In this document: positions 18,732-28,848 of the stretch, one piece after another
Position numbering within the stretch: position 1 is the first letter of the stretch
Layout of the letters: every line of letters starts with the position of its first letter
DNA from: Phenylobacterium sp.
Lineage (GTDB): Bacteria; Pseudomonadota; Alphaproteobacteria; Caulobacterales; Caulobacteraceae
Direction of reading: 5' to 3'
Assembly (NCBI RefSeq): GCF_016124325.1
Contig: NZ_WGNY01000014.1
Span: 1-64,000 of the forward strand
DNA: 64,000 bases
The notes under the pieces: generated by a model
Told to the model about the DNA's origin: nothing
The model's input: the letters and a program-made list of their open reading frames with translations, nothing else
Databases searched by the model: none
Position numbers and translations under genes: made by a program

Positions 18732-19868
18732 GTGCGCACGGTCCTGACCCGCCTCTCCCTGACCGAGTTCCGGTCCTACGCCGCCCTGAGCCTGGAGATG
18801 GACGGCCGCTCGGTATGGCTCGCCGGGCCGAACGGGGCGGGCAAGACCAACCTGCTGGAGGCGGTGAGCTTCCTCATTCCCGGCCGCGGCCTGCGCAACA
18901 CGGTGCTGACCGAGATGGGCCGGCGGCTGCCCGGCGAGCGCGAGGGCCGCGCCTGGGCCGTGTCGGCGGTGGTGCGCGCGGGCGACGACGAGACCCGGCT
19001 GGGGACGGGGGTCGAGCAGGCCGGCGGCGCCCGGCGGCTGGTGCGGGTCGACGGCGAGCCGGCGCCGCCCGGACGGCTGGCCGACCACGTCCGGCAGGTG
19101 TGGCTGACCCCGGCGCAGGACCGGCTGTTCCTGGAGAGCGCGGGCGACCGGCGCCGCTTCTTCGACCGGCTGACCTACGCCGGCGAGCCGCCGCACGCGG
19201 GCAACGTCCAGGCCTACGAGAAGGCGATGCGCGAACGCATCCGGCTGCTCACCGACGGGTCGCCCGACCGCGCCTGGCTGGAGGCGCTGGAGGCCCAGCT
19301 CGCCGAGCGCGGAACCCTGATGGCCATGGCCCGCGCGCGCACGCTGGGGGCGCTGTCGGCCGAGATCGCCACGCGCGGCGAGCGGCCCTTCCCGCAGGCG
19401 CGGCTGTCGCTCACCGGGGAGTGGGAGCGCCTGGCGCTGGAGGGGGCGGCCTTCGACGACCTGCAGGACCGGCTCGCCCGCGCCCTGGCCCAGGGCCGCG
19501 ACCGCGACGCCGCCGCCGGGCGCGGCCTGGTCGGCCCCCACCGCACCGACCTGTCGGTGGTCCACCTCGGCAAGGACCGGCTGGCCGCCGAGTGCTCCAC
19601 CGGCGAGCAGAAGGCGCTGATCCTCAACATCGTGCTGGCCCAGGCCGCCCGCCTGGCCCGCGCGGAGGGCCAGCCCGCGCCGATCCTGCTGCTGGACGAG
19701 GTGGCGGCCCACCTGGACGTTCGCCGCCGCGCGGCGCTGTTCGACGAGATCGAGGCCCTGGGCCTGCAGGCCTTCCTGACCGGCACGGACGAGATGCTGT
19801 TCGAGGGCCTGGCCGGCCGCGCCCAGGGCTACCGCGTCGAGGATTCGGGGCTGGCCGCGGTGGGGTGA
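18732..19868 (+). CDS. recF: DNA replication and repair protein RecF
   Basis: A 378-residue SMC-like ATPase that loads RecA at gaps. The Walker A motif GPNGAGKTN is at 32-40, and [16 protein letters not shown] before it is typical of RecF. The signature [17 protein letters not shown] lies at about 294-310 and Walker [12 protein letters not shown] just after. It starts at GTG. In related genomes recF sits close to gyrB; here five genes are inserted between them. Its last 40 bases overlap the end of the convergent gene at 19829-21439. Confidence 0.97.
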   Translation: MRTVLTRLSLTEFRSYAALSLEMDGRSVWLAGPNGAGKTNLLEAVSFLIPGRGLRNTVLTEMGRRLPGEREGRAWAVSAVVRAGDDETRLGTGVEQAGGARRLVRVDGEPAPPGRLADHVRQVWLTPAQDRLFLESAGDRRRFFDRLTYAGEPPHAGNVQAYEKAMRERIRLLTDGSPDRAWLEALEAQLAERGTLMAMARARTLGALSAEIATRGERPFPQARLSLTGEWERLALEGAAFDDLQDRLARALAQGRDRDAAAGRGLVGPHRTDLSVVHLGKDRLAAECSTGEQKALILNIVLAQAARLARAEGQPAPILLLDEVAAHLDVRRRAALFDEIEALGLQAFLTGTDEMLFEGLAGRAQGYRVEDSGLAAVG

Positions 19869-21439
19869 GCCTTTGGTTTGGCTGCGACGTCGATTCCGCA
19901 CGCCCGGGTCTTGCAGAACTCTCTGCGCGCGTCGTCTGTGACGCGCTCCATCTCATATTTCAGAGCGTTCAACAGCGCTGTTTCGGCCTTGTCCCCACGC
20001 TCCTTCTGCGCCTTCCAGCCGGGCGAGTCTCGGAAGGCCAGAAGCGCGGTCAGCTGGTCTTCACTGAACGTCGCGGCAAGGGCGGCGACGTTCTCTTCCT
20101 GCACGACATCGAGCGCCTCCCGCACGCCCTGGCGACAAGCTTCGATGAGCCTTTCGAAGGTCTTCGGGTCGGCGCCGTCGGGCGTATGGCCCTGGATCAC
20201 CAGCAGCTGCGCCTCGATTTTGCGGCGGTAGGTTTCCATGGTTTCGTCGCCGCGCCCGAGCCTACGCGCGAGCTCGACAGCCGAGGTCGTGCGGGGTGTT
20301 GGCAGCGCGACGGGCTCGCTCGGCGGGGGTGAATTGAAACCAATGCGCAAGGTGACCTGCTTGCCCTCGGCGCCGGACGCGAGGCGATACTTGTCGACCA
20401 GTTCAAGCGCCGCCGCCCCGAAGCCCAGACCGGAAGGGAACTCTTCCTCCACAACGCAATGATCCAACCGCCCGTCCTTCAATGCCGCGCAACTCGCGCG
20501 GACGGCGCCATCGAGCCCGACGAGCTGGGCGACGTCGGGTTTCGAGCTCGATATGTCCTTTGCAGACGGCTCCGATAACCACTTCGGGCTGTCGATCCGC
20601 TCATCGTCCGGTTCGGCCGCGCGCCAAATCCGTTTCGCGTCGGACTCGGTTAGGCAGGCGTCGCGGCGACAAAAGGCGTCGTGGGATGCGACACGGAACG
20701 CGCGTGGGAAGTCGGCGCCGATCTGTCGCTGGAGAGCCGCAAAGCGCGTGTCGCTTTTGATCTCGCGGCCCGGGCCCGTGGCGAAATCGGCGATCGCGGC
20801 CATCTCTGCGACGCTGAAGACCGAGGCGAGAGCGCGCGCGTAGACCTGACGGAGATCGTCGCGACGGGCGGCGAGTGCGAAGCGCAGCGCTTCGGCCGCG
20901 CTGGTCGCCAGTGCCGGCGCGTCGGCATCGGCCTTCACGTCGGACAGCAGAGCCTCTTCGACCTTCGGGAGGGACGCCATGACATCCATGGCGTCGACCA
21001 GACGCAGACCTTCGCGAAGGGCGCCCGGGCTCGTTGGCTCCGGGGGGGCTTCTGCGGCTGTCCGATCCTCGGGGAGGCTGAAACGGATGGGAATTCGAAC
21101 TTCCCCGCCATCCACCGGCCTCCCGTCGAACAGCTGCGGCCGCATCTGAAACCATTGGCTCATGGCTAGAGCCGCCTTGCCGAAGCCGAGCCCCGCCGGC
21201 TCCTCCGACGCCACCCCGCAACCCACCAGCCGGCCCAGGGGATTGACCTTGCATTCGACGATGACGAGCGCCTCGATGCCAAGATGGTTGGCTATCTTCG
21301 GATAGTTTTCGGCGAGTGCCTGTGGGCTGGGCAGTGTCTCCCAATCCGGGTTGGTGACTGTCGCGCGCTTTGCGGGCCCGGCTGTCGCGGCGGTCGACGC
21401 CAGAGCCGCGAGGGCCGCCACCGCGATCCGCCAAACCAT
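19829..21439 (-). CDS. Periplasmic protein with two TonB-C-like units and paired cysteines (paralog 1)
   Basis: A 536-residue protein with a signal peptide (cleavage near STAATAG). It consists of two similar halves. Each opens with a SP/NP-x-W motif ([21 protein letters not shown]), then a TonB C-terminal-like domain with a Cys pair ([32 protein letters not shown]) and the core [11 protein letters not shown] / [11 protein letters not shown]. Each then has a helical DUF2059-like region ([34 protein letters not shown]) ending in a C-x4-C motif (FCRRDAC; FCKTRAC). No membrane anchor or ExbB-contact helix is visible, so it is not a normal TonB. Base composition is visibly less GC-rich than neighbours. 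A paralog lies at 23666-25267. Confidence 0.82.
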   Translation of the reverse strand: MVWRIAVAALAALASTAATAGPAKRATVTNPDWETLPSPQALAENYPKIANHLGIEALVIVECKVNPLGRLVGCGVASEEPAGLGFGKAALAMSQWFQMRPQLFDGRPVDGGEVRIPIRFSLPEDRTAAEAPPEPTSPGALREGLRLVDAMDVMASLPKVEEALLSDVKADADAPALATSAAEALRFALAARRDDLRQVYARALASVFSVAEMAAIADFATGPGREIKSDTRFAALQRQIGADFPRAFRVASHDAFCRRDACLTESDAKRIWRAAEPDDERIDSPKWLSEPSAKDISSSKPDVAQLVGLDGAVRASCAALKDGRLDHCVVEEEFPSGLGFGAAALELVDKYRLASGAEGKQVTLRIGFNSPPPSEPVALPTPRTTSAVELARRLGRGDETMETYRRKIEAQLLVIQGHTPDGADPKTFERLIEACRQGVREALDVVQEENVAALAATFSEDQLTALLAFRDSPGWKAQKERGDKAETALLNALKYEMERVTDDARREFCKTRACGIDVAAKPKAHPTAASPESSTR

Positions 21440-21555
21440 TCATCCCCCGAAATTTGCCGCTGCGATGTCCGCGCAGCTCCACCATAGGACGCGGGGCGGC
21501 CGTCGCTCAATCTCTGCTCAACGCGGGCGCGGAACCCTTTGCGGTGCGCCGAGTG

Positions 21556-22419
21556 TCAGCGCGCCGCCAGTTCGTCGTGGGCCGCCTGGCGCAGGCCCTG
21601 GGCGATGGCCGGGGACAGGCCGAGGTCGACGGCCGCCTGCTCCTGGGCGCCCAGGCTCAGCGGATCGACGCCGGTGACCTGGCCGAAGATCACCAGGGCG
21701 GCGAGGTAATAGCCCTCGGCGCTGGCGTGGTACTGGTCCCAGGTCCAGAGGCTGACCTTGCCGAAGTCTATGCCGTCGTAGGGGTTGGGGTCGGCGACGC
21801 CGGCATGCACGGCGCGGGTCCAGGCCGTCCCGACCGGGATCGCCGCCGTCAGGTCGGGCGAGGCCTTGAGCGCCTGGGCGCTGGCCGCCGCCAGGTCTTG
21901 CGCCATGGCTTCGATGGGCCGGCCGGCCCAGTGCCCTTCGGGCCTGAACGTCTGGTCGGCCCGCGACCAGGTGCTCTCCAGATAGACCTTCACCTTGGGG
22001 TTGGCGGCCTTGAAGATCCGCGCCAGCTCGGCGGCGGCCTGGATGTGGGCGGCGGGATCGCCGGGCTTGGCCGGGTCGAGCGTGCTGTAGCCCTGGAGGA
22101 TCACCACGTCCCAGGCCCGGTCGATCACCGCGCGGCGGTTCGCCAGGTGCCAGGAGAGCGGCTTGCCGGGGGAGGTCTCCAGCGAGACGTCCTCGGTGAG
22201 GCCGGCTTCCTCGGCGAAGGTCCGGAACAGGGCCGGCACGCCGCCGATCCCCTCGCCGTTGAGGTCGGTGACCTTGTCGGGCCGGAACCGCATCACCGGC
22301 GAGCGGGCGCCGAAGGTGAAGCTGTTGCCGACAAACAGCACGGACTCGGCCGACGCCGCCGTCGCGGCCGCCGCCAGCAGGCCGGCGGCCAGGATCCCGA
22401 GCACCCGCAGGCGGTTCAT
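21556..22419 (-). CDS. Secreted SGNH-type hydrolase-like protein
   Basis: A 287-residue protein with a signal peptide (cleavage near AASAES) and GGGAGCG upstream of the ATG. The mature N-terminus LFVGNSFTFG carries a GNS block like that of DUF4886/SGNH hydrolases, with Ser as candidate nucleophile. VVILQGYSTL forms the second block, and WTWDQYHASAEGYYLAALVI near the C-terminus supplies the Asp-x-x-His pair. A periplasmic esterase or acetyl-hydrolase activity is inferred; the substrate is unknown. It lies downstream of the TetR gene on the same strand with a 31-base gap. Confidence 0.82.
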   Translation of the reverse strand: MNRLRVLGILAAGLLAAAATAASAESVLFVGNSFTFGARSPVMRFRPDKVTDLNGEGIGGVPALFRTFAEEAGLTEDVSLETSPGKPLSWHLANRRAVIDRAWDVVILQGYSTLDPAKPGDPAAHIQAAAELARIFKAANPKVKVYLESTWSRADQTFRPEGHWAGRPIEAMAQDLAAASAQALKASPDLTAAIPVGTAWTRAVHAGVADPNPYDGIDFGKVSLWTWDQYHASAEGYYLAALVIFGQVTGVDPLSLGAQEQAAVDLGLSPAIAQGLRQAAHDELAAR

Positions 22420-22450
22420 CGTTCGCTCCCCCAATTCCGTTTTGGACAGG

Positions 22451-23071
22451 CTAGGGCGCGGCGTCGTCGTCCGCCAGGGGCCGGCCGCCGCGGGCGTGCA
22501 GGTCGGCCAGCAGGGTCCGGATCGCCCAGCCACAGGCCTTGGCGATCTCCGCGCCCGACAGGCCCCACTGCTGGCGCATCTCGATCCAGGCCTGGCCGCC
22601 GTGCAGCAGCTGGATGACCGCCGCCGCCATCGTCGCCTCCCGGTCCGACAATCCCTCGGTCGCCGCCGCCGTGGCCTGGCGGAAGGCCGCCGAGCGCTTG
22701 GCGCGCACCGACAGGCGCATGGCGCGCCCCTGGGGCGTGCTCTGGGCGATGGTGATCAGCTCGGCGTCGCGGTCGAAGGCGGCGTACATCGGTCCCAGGA
22801 GGGCGGTCAGCGCCCCTTCCTCGGTGGGCAGGCCGGCGGCCGAGAAGCGCGGATTCAGCCGTTCCCACAGCGCCGCCATCAGGCTCTCGCGGTCGGGGAA
22901 GTGGCGGTAGACCGTCTGGCGCGAGACGCCGACGCGCTTCGCCAGCGCGTCGTGGGTGGCCTGCTCCAGCTCGCCGGCCGCCATGGCCGCGACCAGGGCG
23001 TCGACGATCAGGTTGCGGGTCTGGGCCTTCTGGCGCTCGCGCAGCGAGGGCGGCGGGGTTTCGGTCGGCAT
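22451..23071 (-). CDS. TetR/AcrR-family transcriptional regulator
   Basis: A 206-residue repressor-type protein. The N-terminal helix-turn-helix is clear: residues 12-58 include ERQKAQTRNLIVDALVAAMA, ALAKRVGVSRQTVYRHFPDR and ESLMAALWERL. The C-terminal ligand domain is not assigned. It is divergent from a VOC-like gene starting 90 bases away, and that gap holds a perfect inverted repeat that could be its operator. The SGNH hydrolase gene follows downstream and may be co-regulated. Confidence 0.93.
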   Translation of the reverse strand: MPTETPPPSLRERQKAQTRNLIVDALVAAMAAGELEQATHDALAKRVGVSRQTVYRHFPDRESLMAALWERLNPRFSAAGLPTEEGALTALLGPMYAAFDRDAELITIAQSTPQGRAMRLSVRAKRSAAFRQATAAATEGLSDREATMAAAVIQLLHGGQAWIEMRQQWGLSGAEIAKACGWAIRTLLADLHARGGRPLADDDAAP

Positions 23072-23107
23072 GACCCAGCACTACCGCCTGAAATTTCGCG
23101 TGACAAC

Positions 23108-23126
23108 TTGTAAAGTCGCGTTACAA
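23108..23126. promoter_or_regulatory. Candidate TetR operator between divergent genes
   Basis: TTGTAA-N7-TTACAA is a perfect 6-bp inverted repeat of 19 bases. It lies midway between the TetR start (23071) and the VOC-like gene start (23161) in an unusually AT-rich spacer. TetR regulators commonly bind such sites between themselves and a divergent target; binding here is inference. Confidence 0.5.
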
Positions 23127-23160
23127 AACGTCCCACGAAACCACGAACTTCGAGACCAAG

Positions 23161-23652
23161 ATGATCTTCCACCTGTCCATCGCCGCCCGTGATCCCCGCC
23201 ACGTGGCCTCCGTCATCGCCGAGCTGTGGGGCGGCGAGGCGCTTCCCTTCCCGCCGGTGGCGCAGGGTTCCTGGGTCGCCATGGCCGGCGACGAACGCGG
23301 CACGACCATGGAGGTCTATCCGGCCGGCGCCGAACTGCGGCCCGCCGAGGGCGACGCCGACGCCACGGCGGCGATGAACCCGTCGCCGGCCCGGCATGTG
23401 GCGACCCACGCGGCCATCGCCTCGCCGCTGAGCGCCGAGGCGGTGCAGGCCATCGCCGCGCGCGAAGGCTGGCTGTCGAAGTACCGCAAGCGCGGCGGGG
23501 TGTTCGGGGTCATCGAGTTCTGGCTCGAAAACGCCGTCATGCTGGAGGTGCTGACCCCGGAGATGCAGCAGGAGTACACCGGCTTCATGTCGCCCGACGC
23601 CTGGCGCGCCATGCTGGCGGCCGGCCCGCCGGGGGCGGCGGCGGCGGGCTGA
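23161..23652 (+). CDS. VOC-superfamily-like protein
   Basis: A 163-residue cytoplasmic protein that begins FHLSIAARDPRHVASVIAEL, typical of a vicinal oxygen chelate (glyoxalase/bleomycin resistance) fold, with MEVYPAGAELRP forming the end of the first half. The second half includes HVATHAAIASPLSAEAVQAI and FWLENAVMLEVLTPEMQQEY. Metal ligands are not certain. It is divergent from the TetR regulator and likely its target. No strong Shine-Dalgarno sequence precedes the ATG. Confidence 0.7.
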   Translation: MIFHLSIAARDPRHVASVIAELWGGEALPFPPVAQGSWVAMAGDERGTTMEVYPAGAELRPAEGDADATAAMNPSPARHVATHAAIASPLSAEAVQAIAAREGWLSKYRKRGGVFGVIEFWLENAVMLEVLTPEMQQEYTGFMSPDAWRAMLAAGPPGAAAAG

Positions 23653-23665
23653 GCGGGCCGGAGGG

Positions 23666-25267
23666 CTATCGGCCCGGCGCGGGCTTCTCTGGCGGCGGAG
23701 GCGCGGTGGCGCTCGGCGGCGGGACGCACTCGCGGGACTCGCAAAACCGGGCGTGGGCGTCCTCGTCGATCCGCCAGGCGACATAACGCCAAGCGTTCCC
23801 CAGCGCGGTCGCCAGTTCCTTCGTCCTCTCGGCCTGCGCCTTGCCCGCGGGTGAGGTCCGAAATCTCAGGAGGCTGGCGAGCTGTTCTTCGGTGAATTCG
23901 GCGGCCATCAGCGTGGCGCTATGTTCGAGCAGTTCGGGCTCAACCTTCCGAAGCGCGTCGCGAAACGCCCTTGCGACTGACTTGTCGAACTCCGTTCCGT
24001 GCTCGGCGGCCGATACGAATGTGTTCGCGCCGGCCTCGAACTGCGTGGAGAGGGCGTCGACGTCCTGCAACTGGCGGGCCAGATCGAGCGCAGCAGCAGA
24101 GCGGGCGGGCGGAGGCTGAAATGCGGCGTCGGATTCCGTTGCGCCGAACCCGACCCGCACGACGACCCCGGTCGCGGGCGTCCGCGACGGCCTCTGGACC
24201 GAGTTGAGCCGATATTTCGGAGCGAGACTCTTCGCCGCGTCGCCGAAGCCAAGATTTGCGGGCGCCTGATCCTCCACGACGCAGTCGAGCGGCCGGTCGT
24301 CGTCGTCGAGTGCACACGTCAGGCGCACGGCGCCGGAAAGGTTCAGCAAGGCCGCGCCGGGCGGACGGCCGAGGCGCAGCGCCTGTTCGCTCGGCGCTTC
24401 GATCCACTGCGGATTGTCGATCACGCCCTTGGCGCGGTCCGGCCGCCAGACCCGTTCCACCTCGGCGGGCGAAAGGCACTTGTTGTCGCTGCAATAGGCG
24501 TCACGAGCATAGGCAAGCGTCGCACGCAGCGCATCTCGAAAGACCAGGCCGATCATCGTCCGATAGGTTGCGTTGTCAGTCAGCGCCCGCGAGGCCGGGG
24601 CTTCGGCGAAGTCGGCCATCGCCGCCAGTTCGCCCTGGCTGAAGACGGATGCGTAGGCGCGCGCAGCGTTCTCCCGGAACTCGGCCTTGTGCGTTTGGAG
24701 CGCGGCCCGCAGCGCGTCCGCCGCTTCGCCGCGGACCGCTTCCGAAGCCGAGGGATCGGGCGTGAATTCGATGCGCCGGGCGTTCGCCTCGAACCCGTCG
24801 ACCGCCTGGTCGGAGAGCCGTAGCGAATCGACGATGCGATAGGCCTGCGTCAGGTCGTCGCCAGCGGGAGGTTGCGGAGGCGGGCCTGGCCTCTCGCCGG
24901 GGAGGCTGAACCGGATGGGAATCCGAACCTTACCGCCGTCGACAGGCAAGCCGTTCACGGTCTGCGGCCGCATCTTGAAGCTTGCGCTCATGGCGAGCGC
25001 AGCCTTGCCGAAGCCGAGATCCTTGGGTCGTTCGAGCTGGACGCCGCAGTCCTCCAACTCGCCCCTGACATTCACGCGGCAGCCGATGACGGCGTAGCCC
25101 TCGACCGTCAAGGCGCTGGCGATCTTGGGGTATAGCCTGTCGAAGTCCGTGGGCCCCGGCAGGGTGATCCAGTCGGGATTCGTGATGCTGCTGACCGGCG
25201 GCGCCGCCGACGCCGGCGACGCGATTGCAGCCAGCGCGGCGACCGCCGCGGCGCCGTATATCCTCAT
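23666..25267 (-). CDS. Periplasmic protein with two TonB-C-like units and paired cysteines (paralog 2)
   Basis: A 533-residue protein. The ATG at 25267 is preferred to the one at 25273 because it leaves six bases after a run of seven G. A signal peptide (cleavage near ASPASAA) is followed by the same two-unit architecture as the gene at 19829-21439: TNPDWITLPG / IDNPQWIEAPS, Cys pairs in IGCRVNVRGELEDCGV and LTCALDDDDRPLDCVV, cores [11 protein letters not shown] and NLGFGDAAKSL, DUF2059-like helices (FSQGELAAMADFAEAPA; FTEEQLASLLRFRTSPA) and terminal Cys motifs (AYCSDNKC; RFCESREC). The C-terminus is Pro-rich. It lies just upstream of and divergent from gyrB. The function is unknown. Confidence 0.82.
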   Translation of the reverse strand: MRIYGAAAVAALAAIASPASAAPPVSSITNPDWITLPGPTDFDRLYPKIASALTVEGYAVIGCRVNVRGELEDCGVQLERPKDLGFGKAALAMSASFKMRPQTVNGLPVDGGKVRIPIRFSLPGERPGPPPQPPAGDDLTQAYRIVDSLRLSDQAVDGFEANARRIEFTPDPSASEAVRGEAADALRAALQTHKAEFRENAARAYASVFSQGELAAMADFAEAPASRALTDNATYRTMIGLVFRDALRATLAYARDAYCSDNKCLSPAEVERVWRPDRAKGVIDNPQWIEAPSEQALRLGRPPGAALLNLSGAVRLTCALDDDDRPLDCVVEDQAPANLGFGDAAKSLAPKYRLNSVQRPSRTPATGVVVRVGFGATESDAAFQPPPARSAAALDLARQLQDVDALSTQFEAGANTFVSAAEHGTEFDKSVARAFRDALRKVEPELLEHSATLMAAEFTEEQLASLLRFRTSPAGKAQAERTKELATALGNAWRYVAWRIDEDAHARFCESRECVPPPSATAPPPPEKPAPGR

Positions 25268-27863
<2,596 letters not shown>

Positions 27864-28080
27864 ATCGACGCGCCTGGCGTGATCTGTTCTGCCAGGACAT
27901 CTTGGCTTCGGCCGATACAAGCTTGACCGTTGCTTGGCGGGCGACCGGTTCTACGGTCACGCGCCAAACCTGCGGCGTGCAAGTCTTTCCCCGCTGAGGG
28001 GAACTCCGTTTCTGTGGCTCGGACGGGATGCCAGATTGTCGGCCGACCACAGGTCAGCGTGACAGTAGCGGGGGTAAATC

Positions 28081-28629
28081 ATGCGGATGCGACAACTTCT
28101 TGCGGCGGCGTCCATGGCCGCGGCCGTGCTCGGCGGCGGGACGGCCCATGCGGCGCTCGTCTTCGTCGGGAGCTGGCAGGTCGACGAGGGGCCGAGCTGG
28201 AGCTCCAGCCCGCCCGACGGCCCGCTCGCCTACACCGGCCAGGAAGCCGCGGCCCTGCTCTTCGGCGGCAGCGCGGGCGACTACGTCATCTCGACCCAGG
28301 GCGTGGATCCGAACGCCGTGGACTTCAACGCCTGGTACTCCGTGATCGGCTACGCCGACGGGGTGCTCTTCGCGCAGGACTACAGCAGCAAATATCTCGG
28401 CCTGTACTATGGTCCGACGAGCGGATATCCGGACCAGGACATCGGCGCGGCGGCGTCGGCCTATGTCAGCGACAACGCCACGGGAGCGACCTACACCAAC
28501 TACGCCTTCATCGACGATGGCCAGGGCGGCGTGGGCGGGGTGCCCGAACCGGCGACCTGGGCGCTGATGATCACGGGCTTCGGCCTGGCCGGCGCGGCCA
28601 TGCGCCGCCGGGCGAGCCTGACGGCCTGA
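28081..28629 (+). CDS. PEPxxWA-CTERM sorting-domain secreted protein
   Basis: A 182-residue exported protein. The signal peptide ends near GTAHAAL. The mature part (FVGSWQVDEGPSWSSSPPDG, YTGQEAAALLFGGSAGDYVI) is rich in Ser, Gly and aromatic residues and has few charges, as is usual for this class. The tail VPEPATWALMITGFGLAGAAMRRR is the exosortase signal. GCGGGGGTAA precedes the start. A strong terminator follows, so the gene is monocistronic. Confidence 0.93.
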   Translation: MRMRQLLAAASMAAAVLGGGTAHAALVFVGSWQVDEGPSWSSSPPDGPLAYTGQEAAALLFGGSAGDYVISTQGVDPNAVDFNAWYSVIGYADGVLFAQDYSSKYLGLYYGPTSGYPDQDIGAAASAYVSDNATGATYTNYAFIDDGQGGVGGVPEPATWALMITGFGLAGAAMRRRASLTA

Positions 28630-28654
28630 CGCCGTCGACTTCGACGCTTCGAAG

Positions 28655-28686
28655 CGCCGCCGCCCCTCCGGGCGGCGGCGTTTTTC
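28655..28686 (+). terminator. Rho-independent terminator after PEP-CTERM gene
   Basis: A perfect 11-bp GC stem (28655-28665 with 28670-28680) with a CTCC loop is followed directly by TTTTTC. It ends the transcript of the PEP-CTERM gene 26 bases after the stop codon. Confidence 0.92.
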
Positions 28687-28772
28687 GTTGTGGGCCGCCC
28701 CGCCACACGACTGTTGCGCCAAGACAACGCTCGGCGTCAGATTTGTGACAACGAAGCGGCAAATGGCGCCGG

Positions 28773-28799
28773 TTGCGTACCTCCTGGTGTAGCTAGGGC
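28773..28799 (+). promoter_or_regulatory. Candidate promoter of the TonB-dependent receptor gene
   Basis: TTGCGT (28773-28778) and GCTAGGGC (28792-28799) are spaced 13 bases apart, close to the Caulobacter housekeeping pattern TTGACGS-N10-14-GCTANAWC. Transcription would start about 45 bases before the receptor ATG. Confidence 0.45.
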
Positions 28800-28848
28800 C
28801 GCAGAAGGCGAGTCCCTCCCCCTCGCCGTCAGACAGAGGTTCCCAAGA

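Noticed and set aside
19829..25267. The two TonB-C-like proteins as ordinary TonB energy transducers
   Set aside because: They have cleavable signal peptides, no N-terminal membrane helix and no Pro-rich spanning region, and there are no exbB or exbD genes nearby.
27864..28080. A small minus-strand gene between gyrB and the PEP-CTERM gene
   Set aside because: The 75-codon frame is Arg/Ser-rich, lacks a ribosome binding site and overlaps the start of the PEP-CTERM gene's leader. I see only non-coding sequence there.
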